Shown piece by piece: positions 1 to 10,562 of a stretch of DNA of 64,000 nt; positions within the stretch are counted from its first letter, which is position 1, and the number at the start of each line of letters is the position of its first letter. The DNA lies in the NCBI RefSeq assembly GCF_016650035.1, contig NZ_JAENWM010000008.1, positions 1-64,000 on the forward strand. The letters are read 5' to 3'. The notes under the pieces were generated by a model. That model was not told the origin of the DNA. It did no database searches and saw only the letters and a program-made list of their open reading frames with translations. A program made the position numbers and the translations under genes. Source of the DNA: Clostridium sp. GTDB lineage: Bacteria; Bacillota; Clostridia; Clostridiales; Clostridiaceae.

Positions 1-75
1 ATGTTTCTTTCAAAAAAAGTATAGCATACACTAGGTCTATTAAATTTACCCAAAATCATGATATAAAAAAAGTAA

Positions 76-98
76 AGCACCAACAATTTGTTGGTGCT
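76..98 (-). terminator. Rho-independent terminator of the gene at 158-850
   Basis: A perfect 10-bp stem (AGCACCAACA / TGTTGGTGCT) with a 3-nt loop. On the minus strand it is followed by a T-rich tract, which fits termination of the leftward gene. Confidence 0.8.
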
Positions 99-157
99 AA
101 TGTTTCACTTATTTAGGGACATTTTCAAAAATGCTTGACAGTGTTTTTTTTATATGA

Positions 158-850
158 TTAATATAACCTCTCCGCTGCCTCCATGTCTATAAACCTCCCA
201 GCTATGATTCGCACTTTTTTATATTCCTTTTCCGATAAATTTTCTTTTAATAATTTTAATGCTTTGAGAACTCCATCCTCAGCATCTCGCGAATATAAAT
301 AATTTTTGACCTTTTTATAATCCTCTTTACCTAACTTAATACTTACATATAGCAACTTTATCTTATCAGAGGAAGTTAAGTTTTCTATTATTTTCCCTGT
401 TGATACTTTAAACACTGATAGTTCATTATTTTTATTATCATAATTGTTATTTTCTAGACTGTACCACTCTTCAGATAAATATTTGCCATTGTATATATAT
501 TGGTCCATCTCATTTCCCTCTATATCTACATTAGATGAACTTGTATCTAAAATAGCTGTGCTATTTTCACCTTCACTATTAACTTTTTTCTGTGGCAAAT
601 CATCTTCCTTTAAATTATCTTTTACATAAGAAGTTTCTATATCATCATTTTTCACTACATTGCCTTCAATATACTTATGGTTATTTTTGCTTGGAATTAG
701 ATTATTGTTACTATCTGCTACTGTTTGTTTAAATATTTCATTTTTCTCATATTGATTTCTGTTACTTATATAGTCACTATACGAATTCATAGTAGTAATA
801 CTTATAACTGTCGAAAATATAATAATCCATTTTAAATAGTTTTTTTTCAT
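158..850 (-). CDS. Unknown secreted or membrane-anchored protein
   Basis: I do not recognise this 230-residue protein. It has a lysine-rich start and one hydrophobic segment (about residues 5-22), consistent with a signal peptide or N-terminal anchor. The middle is low-complexity and rich in Asn, Asp, Glu and Ser. The charged helical C-terminal part (about 160-230) contains two similar Lys/Tyr-rich stretches, ...EDYKKVKNYL... and ...EKEYKKVRII..., suggesting a small repeated helical domain. The ATG at 850 is chosen over an in-frame start at 895 because GGGGTGAT sits just before it. It stands alone with its own terminator, divergent from yyaC. No function can be assigned. Confidence 0.7.
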   Translation of the reverse strand: MKKNYLKWIIIFSTVISITTMNSYSDYISNRNQYEKNEIFKQTVADSNNNLIPSKNNHKYIEGNVVKNDDIETSYVKDNLKEDDLPQKKVNSEGENSTAILDTSSSNVDIEGNEMDQYIYNGKYLSEEWYSLENNNYDNKNNELSVFKVSTGKIIENLTSSDKIKLLYVSIKLGKEDYKKVKNYLYSRDAEDGVLKALKLLKENLSEKEYKKVRIIAGRFIDMEAAERLY

Positions 851-981
851 AAGTACATCACCCCAAATAATTAATATACATAAATTATTTGCCAAATAAT
901 CACTTTTTTATTCCTTTATCATAATAATAATTGAAATTTATTCATATAAATTATTGATAGGAACATAAGGAGGTATATTTC

Positions 982-1536
982 TTGAGTAAAGCTAAAACCC
1001 ATTATAAAGATCCTTTAGCCTACTATACAATTTCCGACTTTTTAAAAGACTATATCGACGACAATACTTTAATTGTTTGCATAGGCACCGATAGGTGTAT
1101 AGGTGATTGTCTAGGTCCTCTAGTAGGTACATTTTTAAAAGACAGTTCCTTTCCCTTACCTGTATATGGCACAATTGATAACCCAATTCATGCATTAAAC
1201 ATAGATAGTAAACTAGCTAAAATAAACGCTTTACATCCCAATTGTACTATAATAGGTGTAGATGCATGTTTAGGAGATGTCTTAAATATAGGTGAAATCC
1301 AAGCTAGAAATTATCCGATTCATCCTGGTAAAGGCGTTGGAAAAACACTTCCCAAGGTAGGTAACGTATCTTTAATAGGCATAGTAGATTCAAGTGATGA
1401 TAGTGAACTCTTCACTAATAGAAACATAAGGCTTAGTTTAGTAATGGAAATGGCTAGTGTTTTGAGTAGATCCCTCTTGCATTCATATTATTTATATTCC
1501 CTTACCAACGAAAAAAAAAGTTTAAGTCCTGTTTAA
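982..1536 (+). CDS. yyaC: YyaC-family sporulation protein (DUF1256)
   Basis: This 184-residue protein matches the YyaC/DUF1256 family by its glycine- and cysteine-rich N-terminal region (CIGTDRCIGDCLGPLVG, about residues 33-49) and the motif IGVDACLGD near residue 92. The family has a fold like hydrogenase-maturation proteases and is linked to sporulation in Bacillus; its exact activity is unsettled. Translation starts at TTG 982 behind a strong AAGGAGGT site. It is one of few plus-strand genes here, convergent with mbl and sharing a terminator hairpin with it. Confidence 0.85.
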   Translation: MSKAKTHYKDPLAYYTISDFLKDYIDDNTLIVCIGTDRCIGDCLGPLVGTFLKDSSFPLPVYGTIDNPIHALNIDSKLAKINALHPNCTIIGVDACLGDVLNIGEIQARNYPIHPGKGVGKTLPKVGNVSLIGIVDSSDDSELFTNRNIRLSLVMEMASVLSRSLLHSYYLYSLTNEKKSLSPV

Positions 1537-1557
1537 AAATAATATACACCGTATAAA

Positions 1558-1605
1558 CATAAACAAGCAATACAATTAAACTAATAATTGTATTGCTTGT
1601 TTATG
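1558..1605. terminator. Bidirectional terminator between yyaC and mbl
   Basis: Two perfectly complementary 21-nt arms (1558-1578 and 1585-1605) around a 6-nt loop, between the convergent genes yyaC and mbl. Confidence 0.75.
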
Positions 1606-1622
1606 TAGCTTGTTTACACTTT

Positions 1623-2657
1623 TTAATCCCTTGTGTAAATTTCTCCTCCATTAAATGAATTGTCTAACTTATCCATATAATCTAGCACTTTTCCCGTTCC
1701 CATAGCTACACACGAAATAGGATCCTCTGCAAGATACACTGGGACTCTAGTAAATTCTTGTATAAGTTTATCTAATCCCTTTAATAATGAACCTCCACCT
1801 GTCATAACTATACCTTTATCAGCTATATCTGCTGCAAGCTCTGGTGGTGTTTTTTCTAATACGGAATGTGTACATTCTGCTATTAAATTGACTGTTTCTT
1901 TTAAAGCTTCTCTAATTTCTTCCGAAGATACTGTTAAATTTTTAGGAAGACCCGTGATTAAATCTCTTCCTCTTATATCCATAGTAGCTACTTCATCTTG
2001 TTTGCACGCACAACCTATGTTTATTTTTAAATTTTCCGCGGTTCTCTCACCAATCATTAATTTGTGTCTTTTTCTGATATACTTTATAATAGCTTCATCA
2101 AATTTATCCCCAGCTACTTTAATTGATTGGTGTACAACCATACCTCCTAAAGAAATAACTGCAACATCAGTAGTTCCACCACCGATATCAATAACCATGT
2201 TTCCACTTGCTTTAGTAATATCTAATCCTGCTCCAATTGCTGCTGCTAGTGGTTCTTCGATAAGATAAACTTTCTTAGCTCCAGCATTTCTACCTGCATG
2301 TTCTACCGCTCTTCTCTCTACTTCCGTTGCTTCACAAGGGACGCATATTACTACTCTTGGAGCCGACAGCCTTCTTTTACCACAAGCCTTCTTTATAAAA
2401 TGCTTTAACATCTTCTCAGTTATATCATAATCTGAAATAACCCCGTCCCTCATAGGACGTATGGCCACAATATTGCCTGGTGTTCTCCCTATCATTTGTC
2501 TAGCCTCTTCTCCAACTGCCAATACCTTATCTAGATTTCTATCTATGGCAACAACAGATGGCTCTTTTAAGATAACACCCTTACCTTTAATATATACAAG
2601 TACTGTGGCTGTTCCTAAATCTATTCCCATGTCTGTACCTAATCGAAAAAAAAACAT
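1623..2657 (-). CDS. mbl: MreB/Mbl-type actin-like cell-shape protein
   Basis: A bacterial actin that polymerises under the membrane and guides the elongation machinery for peptidoglycan synthesis. The 344-residue protein has the actin-type ATPase motifs: phosphate loop 1 GIDLGTATVLVY near residue 11, phosphate loop 2 DIGGGTTDVAV near 158, and a C-terminal GGGSLL adenosine motif. Placing it after spoIIID matches Bacillus mbl rather than mreB of the mreBCD operon. The ATG at 2657 is preferred over GTG 2669, because the GTG lies inside the AGGAG ribosome-binding site. Confidence 0.93.
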   Translation of the reverse strand: MFFFRLGTDMGIDLGTATVLVYIKGKGVILKEPSVVAIDRNLDKVLAVGEEARQMIGRTPGNIVAIRPMRDGVISDYDITEKMLKHFIKKACGKRRLSAPRVVICVPCEATEVERRAVEHAGRNAGAKKVYLIEEPLAAAIGAGLDITKASGNMVIDIGGGTTDVAVISLGGMVVHQSIKVAGDKFDEAIIKYIRKRHKLMIGERTAENLKINIGCACKQDEVATMDIRGRDLITGLPKNLTVSSEEIREALKETVNLIAECTHSVLEKTPPELAADIADKGIVMTGGGSLLKGLDKLIQEFTRVPVYLAEDPISCVAMGTGKVLDYMDKLDNSFNGGEIYTRD

Positions 2658-2783
2658 CTCAAAACTCACTCCTGCTCTTTAGTATATTCGTTATTTAAAT
2701 TATACTAAGCTTTATTCTATAAAGCCACAAAAAAACCCTTTTTTTTGACTTTAATTTTTTTTAGTTTTTAGTTTCAAATGTTT

Positions 2784-3038
2784 TTATCCCTCTATCGCCT
2801 TATATTTCAATTTAGTTGCCCTTCCTCCCCTAATATGCCGCTCTGCTTTATTTATATCCAATATTATTTTTGCTTCGCTTGCAATCAGCGGATTTATTGT
2901 TGGTAGTCTTTCCGTCATATCCTTGTGTATAGTACTTTTACTAACTCCAAACACTTTGGCAGTTCTCCTTATTGTAGCTTTTGATTCAATAATATACTTA
3001 GCAACTTCTAGTACTCGGTCTTCTATATAGTCTTTCAA
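2784..3038 (-). CDS. spoIIID: SpoIIID sporulation transcription factor
   Basis: SpoIIID is a small DNA-binding regulator that reshapes the sigma-E regulon in the mother cell. The 84-residue length is standard. A helix-turn-helix spans about residues 20-42 (RTAKVFGVSKSTIHKDM), followed by the basic C-terminal tail (about 60-84) used for DNA contacts. TTG start at 3038 behind AGGAGGT. It lies between spoIIQ and mbl as in Bacillus. Confidence 0.96.
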   Translation of the reverse strand: MKDYIEDRVLEVAKYIIESKATIRRTAKVFGVSKSTIHKDMTERLPTINPLIASEAKIILDINKAERHIRGGRATKLKYKAIEG

Positions 3039-3101
3039 AGTGTTACCTCCTAAACCCTTGTATATTTATAAATATGCATTACCTTGCTTTTAAATTCCAT
3101 T

Positions 3102-3145
3102 CCAATCAGTCATTTATCGATAATTTCGTAAAAATGGCTGATTGG
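3102..3145. repeat. Inverted repeat between spoIIQ and spoIIID
   Basis: Arms 3102-3115 and 3132-3145 pair over 14 bp with one mismatch around a 16-nt loop. There is no clear T tract on the minus side, so it may be a weak terminator or an mRNA-stabilising hairpin at the spoIIQ 3' end. Confidence 0.5.
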
Positions 3146-3157
3146 TATGATTTTTGA

Positions 3158-3940
3158 TTATTCTTTATTTTCTACAGCTTGGTATTTTTCATATGTTACA
3201 TAAATAGCAGGGTCTACATTCTTACTATTTTTCAATACTTCAAAATGTAAATGAGGGCCATATTCTTCACTAAATGAGTTTAAAGTAGTGTCGCCCACTA
3301 TACCAATCTTCTGATTTTTAGTTACTGTGTCATTTTCCTTTACTAATATCTTTGCATCCAAATTAGAATATCTAGTAACAAAGCCATTACCATGATCTAT
3401 TTCAACCATTTGACCCTTTTGATTAGTAAGATCAGTACCAACTTTCTTTACTTTTCCAGCCATAACGGCTAAAACTGGTTCACCTATCTTTACACTAATA
3501 TCAATTCCCAAATTATTACTATAACTCCCAGTAGTCGTCCACAAAGCCGCATCAACATCTACTGAATATGCCCTTGCAAGAAGTCCCTTTGCTACAGGTT
3601 TTTCAAATTCAACACTAATTGTTTTAGACACTGGCGCAGTTGAATTTGTAGTTGTAACCTTTTGAATATTAGGCACTGACTTAAGTACCTGAGTCTTAGC
3701 TTCATTTTCTTTTTTTACTTGAAGCGCATCCTGATATTTTTTTTCTTCCTCTTTTAAAACCTTTGTTTCATTCTCTTGTTGTTTTTGTGTTTCTAGTTGA
3801 TTGCTTGCTACTTCTTTTTTATTGTTACTTGCTGATATAGATGCCACAGTAGCTACTATACATAAGCAAACAAATAAAATAACGTAGAAGCCCTCCTTCT
3901 TAAAAAAATTTAATGTTTTGTTGTTTGATTTCTTATCCAT
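3158..3940 (-). CDS. spoIIQ: SpoIIQ-like forespore M23/LytM-domain protein, catalytically degenerate
   Basis: SpoIIQ is a forespore membrane protein that pairs with SpoIIIAH across the engulfment space. This 260-residue protein has one N-terminal membrane segment (about 18-38), a Lys/Glu-rich coiled stretch (about 40-95) and a LytM (M23) domain (about 125-245). The metal site is degraded: the HxGxD position reads N143-L-G-I-D147, and the YxHL histidine is Asn193 (YSNL). Only the HxH pair (H230, H232) remains. It is therefore probably a structural, non-hydrolytic version. ATG 3940 has GGAGGTG five bases upstream. The neighbourhood spoIID-spoIIQ-spoIIID supports the name. Confidence 0.88.
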   Translation of the reverse strand: MDKKSNNKTLNFFKKEGFYVILFVCLCIVATVASISASNNKKEVASNQLETQKQQENETKVLKEEEKKYQDALQVKKENEAKTQVLKSVPNIQKVTTTNSTAPVSKTISVEFEKPVAKGLLARAYSVDVDAALWTTTGSYSNNLGIDISVKIGEPVLAVMAGKVKKVGTDLTNQKGQMVEIDHGNGFVTRYSNLDAKILVKENDTVTKNQKIGIVGDTTLNSFSEEYGPHLHFEVLKNSKNVDPAIYVTYEKYQAVENKE

Positions 3941-4117
3941 ACAAACACCTCCAATTGTATTTTTGTCCATAATGTATTAAAACATACATATTTTATAAAC
4001 TTTTTTCTATTTCTTTCATATTTTTGTAATATCTTTAGCTTTAATCCAATATTTATATGAGTCTTCTTTTATTCACCTTCACTTTTGATGTAATAACTAA
4101 AATCCCCAAATAAAAAA

Positions 4118-4145
4118 CCGGTTATCCTTTTTAGAGAATAACCAG
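4118..4145 (-). terminator. Terminator of spoIID
   Basis: GGTTAT (4120-4125) pairs with ATAACC (4138-4143). On the minus strand the stem is followed by six T residues. Confidence 0.65.
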
Positions 4146-4162
4146 CTTAACTATATGATTTT

Positions 4163-5209
4163 TTATTTTGTTATAACAGTACCGCTATAATAATGATTTA
4201 ATATTTCATTATAATTTTTTCCAGACTTAGCCATGGCATCAGCACCCCATTGACTCATTCCTACTCCATGACCATATCCGCTGCAATTTATTTCTACATC
4301 ATTTAAGTTAAACACTATTTCAAAATTTGATGACTTTAAACCCAGCATAGTCCTAAATTTACTGCCAGTCATGGTTATACTTCCCACCTTTATAAGCTTG
4401 ACACTTCCTGCCTCACTCCGCTCAATTACTTTTATTCCCTCCTTAATATTAGCTAGTGATACATTAGCATTATTATAATTGTTATTTATAATTCTGTTAA
4501 GCTCACTATACTTAAAAATGTTGCTACTTTTAAAACTTCCTGCTCTTTCTTCTCCTGGGCTTTCTACACTCTTTAAATAAGGTACACTGCTACTAAATAC
4601 ATCTTCAGAATTTTCGGTTTTACCACTACTGGTTGCAAAATAATAAGGCTCCATTACTAATTTACTATTATAGGTTAAGACTTGCCCTGACGTGCTTTCA
4701 ACCGCCATTTTAATTTTTTGAAAGTATTTTTCTCCTGAATTTTTGCTTGCCTTTTCCCATACTTTTATTAATTCGTCCTTAGTCTTATAGACTTGACAAT
4801 GGACTGTATCACATAAATCAGCCCCTTTACCATTTTTGCAAGGCGCTCCACCTAATTCAGATATATGAGCTAAAGCATAGGTCCTAGAAGCCACTGCTTG
4901 AGCTTTTAAAGCTTCTATATCAAAAGCCGCCGGCATTTCCGAAGCAACAACTCCAGTAACATATTCTTCTAAATTAATTTCCCTTACGATATTTTCTTTT
5001 GTGATAAGCACTTTAATACTAGAAATTTTGGGAAGCGAAACATATTTAGTAGCGCTTTCATTAATTTCAAATTCATTTACAAAATCTTTTTTAGTCGTGC
5101 TTTTATTATCTCCCACTATTAAAAGAGAAGTTATAACTATAAATGCAGTAAATACAACTATTAACAAAAGAAAGTTTTTCAAATGTTTTGTAATAAAAGC
5201 TCTTCTCAT
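4163..5209 (-). CDS. spoIID: SpoIID engulfment lytic transglycosylase
   Basis: SpoIID cleaves glycan strands ahead of the engulfing mother-cell membrane, working with SpoIIM and SpoIIP. The 348-residue protein has one N-terminal membrane anchor (about 11-32) and the SpoIID domain with the catalytic-glutamate motif VVASEMPAAFD (Glu91). A Cys/His group follows (C124, C133, H137, C138) of the type that binds zinc in clostridial SpoIID. The C-terminal GYGHGVGMSQWGA signature is present. ATG 5209 follows AGAGGAG. It is separately terminated, so spoIIQ probably has its own promoter. Confidence 0.95.
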   Translation of the reverse strand: MRRAFITKHLKNFLLLIVVFTAFIVITSLLIVGDNKSTTKKDFVNEFEINESATKYVSLPKISSIKVLITKENIVREINLEEYVTGVVASEMPAAFDIEALKAQAVASRTYALAHISELGGAPCKNGKGADLCDTVHCQVYKTKDELIKVWEKASKNSGEKYFQKIKMAVESTSGQVLTYNSKLVMEPYYFATSSGKTENSEDVFSSSVPYLKSVESPGEERAGSFKSSNIFKYSELNRIINNNYNNANVSLANIKEGIKVIERSEAGSVKLIKVGSITMTGSKFRTMLGLKSSNFEIVFNLNDVEINCSGYGHGVGMSQWGADAMAKSGKNYNEILNHYYSGTVITK

Positions 5210-5343
5210 TTTTTTCTCCTCTCGTTAAATAAAAGAAATATTTCTTTATACATATTAAATAATTAAAAATAATATTACTTTTCTAAGAAATTTAATTTCT
5301 TAGAAAATAGAAAATTATATAAATACCAAAATTTATATAAAAA

Positions 5344-5379
5344 AAATTGGAATATATACTAACTTATATATTCCAATTT
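5344..5379 (-). terminator. Terminator of murA
   Basis: A 14-bp stem (5344-5357 with 5366-5379) and an 8-nt loop, with eight T residues following on the minus strand. Confidence 0.85.
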
Positions 5380-5441
5380 GTTATATTTTATATTAAAAAT
5401 AAATAATTATATCATTTTATTTTAGTAATAAATAAATTATA

Positions 5442-6713
5442 TTATTGATTAGAACTTACTCTTTTTATATCTGCTCCTAGACCCCTTAATTTTTCTTCAA
5501 TACAAACATATCCTCTATCAATATGATATATGTCACTTATTGTAGTTGTCCCCTCCGCTGTAAGCCCTGCCAGTATTAATGCAGCTCCTGCTCTTAAATC
5601 AGTAGCTTTAACTTCTGAACCTGTGAACTTGTCTATACCTTCGATTACTGCACTTCTACCTTCTATTTTTATATTTGCTCCCATTCTCTTGAGTTCTACA
5701 GCATGCATAAACCTATTTTCAAAAATAGTTTCTGTAATTATGCTCGTACCTTTTACTGTACATAATAAACTCATCATTTGAGCTTGCATATCCGTTGGAA
5801 ATCCTGGATATGGCATGGTTTTTATATCTACTGGATTTAACTTATTCCTACCATCAACTATTATACTATTTCTATTAACCTCAATAGCTACTCCCATTTC
5901 CGTAAGTTTTGCTATTATTGGTTTTAAATGAATTTGATCAGTACCATTGATTTTAAACAAGCTTTTTGTTATTGCAGCAGTTATCATAAATGTTCCTGCC
6001 TCTATCCTGTCATATATGGGTTTATAAACGACTTCTTTAAATTTAAAATCTTTAACCCCTAAAATTCTAATAGTGTCTGTGCCTTCTCCACTTATTTCTG
6101 CTCCCATAGCCCTTAAAAACCTTGCTAAATCTACAATTTCTGGTTCTTCAGCTGCATTTCCAATCACTGTTTCTCCCTCAGCTAGTGTGGCCGCCATCAT
6201 TATATTTTCTGTAGCACCTACTGAAGGGTAATCTAAATATATGTTATTACCCCTTAATTTTTTTGCTTTTGCCTCCACATATCCATGCCCTACAAATACT
6301 TCTGCACCTAGTGCAGATAATCCTTTTAAATGTAGATCAATGGGTCTGGTTCCAATATTGCATCCACCAGGCAAAGAAATTTTAAAGTTCCCAAACCTTC
6401 CAATCATCGGACCCATTATTAAAAAAGAAGCCCTCATTTTTCTAACTAATTCATCATTAGCATCATTATCAAATAGATTTGCAGTATTAATTTTCACCCT
6501 TTTGTTTATTTTATCTATACTAACATCTGCTTTAAGAGACTTTAATACCTCACATATTACAAATACATCTTCAAGCATAGGTGCGTTTTCAATGATACAA
6601 CTATTGCCATTTAATATTGTTGCTGCAAGTATAGGAAGCACTGCATTTTTAGATGCACTTATATTCACTTCTCCCTGTAATTTTTTCCCGCCACTTATTA
6701 TTAATTCATCCAT
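5442..6713 (-). CDS. murA: UDP-N-acetylglucosamine 1-carboxyvinyltransferase MurA
   Basis: MurA transfers enolpyruvate from PEP to UDP-GlcNAc, the first committed step of peptidoglycan synthesis, in the cytoplasm. At 423 residues it is the normal size. It has the SKNAVLP substrate motif near residue 21 and the flexible loop LPGGCNIGTRPID with catalytic Cys118, the residue fosfomycin alkylates; a Cys-to-Asp change there would give resistance and is absent. ATG 6713 is preceded by GGAGG. It lies 27 bp after ywmB, so the two are probably co-transcribed. Confidence 0.97.
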   Translation of the reverse strand: MDELIISGGKKLQGEVNISASKNAVLPILAATILNGNSCIIENAPMLEDVFVICEVLKSLKADVSIDKINKRVKINTANLFDNDANDELVRKMRASFLIMGPMIGRFGNFKISLPGGCNIGTRPIDLHLKGLSALGAEVFVGHGYVEAKAKKLRGNNIYLDYPSVGATENIMMAATLAEGETVIGNAAEEPEIVDLARFLRAMGAEISGEGTDTIRILGVKDFKFKEVVYKPIYDRIEAGTFMITAAITKSLFKINGTDQIHLKPIIAKLTEMGVAIEVNRNSIIVDGRNKLNPVDIKTMPYPGFPTDMQAQMMSLLCTVKGTSIITETIFENRFMHAVELKRMGANIKIEGRSAVIEGIDKFTGSEVKATDLRAGAALILAGLTAEGTTTISDIYHIDRGYVCIEEKLRGLGADIKRVSSNQ

Positions 6714-6740
6714 TTTTTTCCTCCACGATATTATTAATTT

Positions 6741-7454
6741 TCAATAAGTTGTAATTATTTCGGGTGTACCTATGATAATGTACCTTCCAGATGAATAATT
6801 ACATACAGCATAATTAAAATCAATTAGCTTGTTATTATTTACTACGACATCATAATTTTTCGTATATGCCACAGTACTTAATCCACTATTAATACTAACC
6901 GTCTCAATGTTTTTACTTCCATGAGATTCTAAAATCTTTATTATACTTTCATTAACGCTATAAATTTCTTCTATATTTTCACTATCTTCTCCGATTTTCG
7001 CCTTTAAATATTGATAATATTTGATATTCTCTCCTCTATATCCAATGCTAACGCTAACTTTATTTTTAAGAGATACCAGTCCATTTTTATTACCTACCTT
7101 GCTTATGTTTACCGTTATAACGTCCTTGTTATTATTTTTTAAAGATTGTATATTCCCCTTAATATTTCTACCTGAAAACTCAACAGAGTAGAAATTTTCA
7201 TTTTCAAAAATTCTTGATTTTATTTCTTTATTATCAAAATCTAATGTCTGAAATAAATAGTTACATACTTCCTTTGGTAGTTCTCTCGTTTCAAATTTTA
7301 CCTTGAGTCCATATTCTGAGATCTCACCTTTAGTTTCAAGTAGTATTTCATCAAATAAATTAATTTTCTCCTGTGCATCTGAGAAGCTAACATTAATTCC
7401 AAAAATAATTAAACACAATACTATACACAAAAGTACAATACTTTTTCTTTTCAT
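6741..7454 (-). CDS. ywmB: YwmB-family secreted protein
   Basis: A 237-residue protein with an N-terminal signal peptide (about 1-27) and the YwmB (DUF1779) domain, recognised from its position upstream of murA and its C-terminal YIIIGTPEI motif. The family is widespread in spore-formers and its biochemical role is unknown. Two internal sections (about 30-120 and 130-235) look like repeated alpha/beta units. ATG 7454 follows AGGGGGA. It is probably translated from the same transcript as murA. Confidence 0.8.
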   Translation of the reverse strand: MKRKSIVLLCIVLCLIIFGINVSFSDAQEKINLFDEILLETKGEISEYGLKVKFETRELPKEVCNYLFQTLDFDNKEIKSRIFENENFYSVEFSGRNIKGNIQSLKNNNKDVITVNISKVGNKNGLVSLKNKVSVSIGYRGENIKYYQYLKAKIGEDSENIEEIYSVNESIIKILESHGSKNIETVSINSGLSTVAYTKNYDVVVNNNKLIDFNYAVCNYSSGRYIIIGTPEIITTY

Positions 7455-7759
7455 TTTAATCCCCCTATCCTTTAATTAAATTGTTGACAATAATTTACTT
7501 TTATATACTTTAAAAAGACTATTATATTGTTACCATTAATAAAATCATCCCCCAGCACAAATGTGAAGAGGGCTATTCCATTAAATTGTATAGATAGGGG
7601 GGCTTATAAGAGTTAAACCTAGGAATTGATTGTTATATATATCTATTCACTATATTATTAATATATAAAACTTAGACGAAAATGTGCTTAAAAGAATTTA
7701 ACCTCATTTTTGGATATAAAAAAATGGAGACAAATTAATTTATCTCCACTTTATAATCT
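7455..7759. other. Intergenic region between atpC and ywmB
   Basis: About 300 bases without a gene. The atpC terminator is at 7724-7749 and the ywmB promoter should be near 7460-7520. A G-run (ggggggc near 7597) and a C-run (ccccc near 7552) could pair in RNA, but I see no known regulatory RNA. Confidence 0.5.
7724..7749 (-). terminator. Terminator of the ATP synthase operon
   Basis: TGGAGA (7725-7730) pairs with TCTCCA (7743-7748) just after atpC, with a run of seven T residues following on the minus strand. Confidence 0.8.
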
Positions 7760-8158
7760 CTATTCTTTTGTTTTTATTCTCATAAGTGCCCTTAAAACAC
7801 TACTTTCTGCTCGCTTAACGTCAATATCATCCTTATGATTTAACCTTTCTTCTGCTCTTTCTTTAGCTCTACTTGCTCTTGCTAAATCTATATCTTCTGG
7901 CCATTCACAGGCACTACATAACAGTTCTATACCCTCATTATGCACTCTTAAAATCCCTGCTCCCGTAAAAGCTTTTAAGGCTTTACCATTTAACTCTATA
8001 AACTTTGTTACCGTAGGCTTTAATGGCGCTATCATAGCAACATGACTAGCAAGAATTCCAAATCTACCATCATCATTCTCCGTATTCAAACTTAAGATTT
8101 CACCACTATAAAACTCTTTTTCAGGAGTAAGTATAGTAAGCTTCATATGATTTTCCAT
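7760..8158 (-). CDS. atpC: ATP synthase F1 epsilon subunit
   Basis: Epsilon is part of the central stalk and modulates ATP hydrolysis. The 132-residue product has the N-terminal beta-sandwich with LTILTPEKEFYSGE near the start and a C-terminal helical hairpin rich in Arg, Ala and Glu. ATG 8158 is chosen over 8179 because GGAAGTG precedes it at good spacing and the resulting length is typical. It is the last gene of the atp operon. Confidence 0.95.
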   Translation of the reverse strand: MENHMKLTILTPEKEFYSGEILSLNTENDDGRFGILASHVAMIAPLKPTVTKFIELNGKALKAFTGAGILRVHNEGIELLCSACEWPEDIDLARASRAKERAEERLNHKDDIDVKRAESSVLRALMRIKTKE

Positions 8159-8201
8159 GTAAAAACACTTCCATTTCATTGTTCATATTCTTATTAATGC
8201 C

Positions 8202-9614
<1,413 letters not shown>

Positions 9615-10469
9615 TTACCTTTGAGCTTCCGCCCCTCCAACTATTTCGGAAATTGCTTGTGTAATTTCGCTTTGTCTAATTCTATTATAACTCAATTTAA
9701 GTTTATCAAGTATTTCGTTAGCGTTGTCAGTAGCTGACCCCATTGACTGCATTCTAGATCTGTGTTCACTAGCTTTTGAATGTAGCATAGAGTTCAACAT
9801 TTTACCGCTTAAATATAATGAAGTAATCTCATACAATAATTTTTCATCTATTGCTTCAATTTCTACATATTCTTTACTGCGTTTTTCTTCAATATCAACA
9901 TTTAGAGGGAGTAACTGCTCTATTTTAACTTCACTTTTTAATGATGAGATAAGTTTTTTATAAACAATATGAACTTCTCCTATATCTCCGCTACTATACA
10001 TACTAAGCGAATTATTAATAATCGTTTTAGCTTCCTTTTGAGAAGGCGTATCTGATATTTCAATGTATTCAGCCACAGTTTCAATATTAAGCTTTTTAAG
10101 TATGGTTTTTCCCTTTTTGCCTACAATAATAACTTTGTAATCTCCTTGATTACTTTTAAGTTTAATCATCATTTCATTTATTATCGACCAATTGAATCCG
10201 CCGCAGAGTCCTGTATCTGAAGTAAGTACAACATACAATTTCTTGTTACTATTGTTTCCTCTAACAAAGATACTATCACCTTCATAATTGTCTGTTAGCT
10301 TTTTTATAGTGTCCTTTAGGGCATCCATATAATTATTGTTAATATCTACCTTTTCTCTTATCTTCTTATATTTAGCTGTAGCAACTAGTCCCATGGCTCT
10401 GGTGATTTTTGTAGTATTCGTTATGGATTTTATTCTTCTCTTAATTGCAACAAGCCCCATACCTGCCAT
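9615..10469 (-). CDS. atpG: ATP synthase F1 gamma subunit
   Basis: Gamma forms the rotating central shaft of F1. The 284-residue protein starts with the family helix AIKRRIKSITNTTKITRAM and ends with RQSEITQAISEIVGGAEAQ, the two helices of the coiled-coil shaft. The central Rossmann-like domain includes TSDTGLCGGFN. ATG 10469 has AGAGGTG upstream. It follows atpA after a gap of about 90 bp, one of the longer gaps in the operon. Confidence 0.97.
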   Translation of the reverse strand: MAGMGLVAIKRRIKSITNTTKITRAMGLVATAKYKKIREKVDINNNYMDALKDTIKKLTDNYEGDSIFVRGNNSNKKLYVVLTSDTGLCGGFNWSIINEMMIKLKSNQGDYKVIIVGKKGKTILKKLNIETVAEYIEISDTPSQKEAKTIINNSLSMYSSGDIGEVHIVYKKLISSLKSEVKIEQLLPLNVDIEEKRSKEYVEIEAIDEKLLYEITSLYLSGKMLNSMLHSKASEHRSRMQSMGSATDNANEILDKLKLSYNRIRQSEITQAISEIVGGAEAQR

Positions 10470-10562
10470 GTTTCACCTCTCTTTAGCCTCCATAAATATA
10501 TTATGGAGGCAAATTGATATTTTCCTACTTATCGTGCATTAACGAATTCTTTTAAAGTGACT

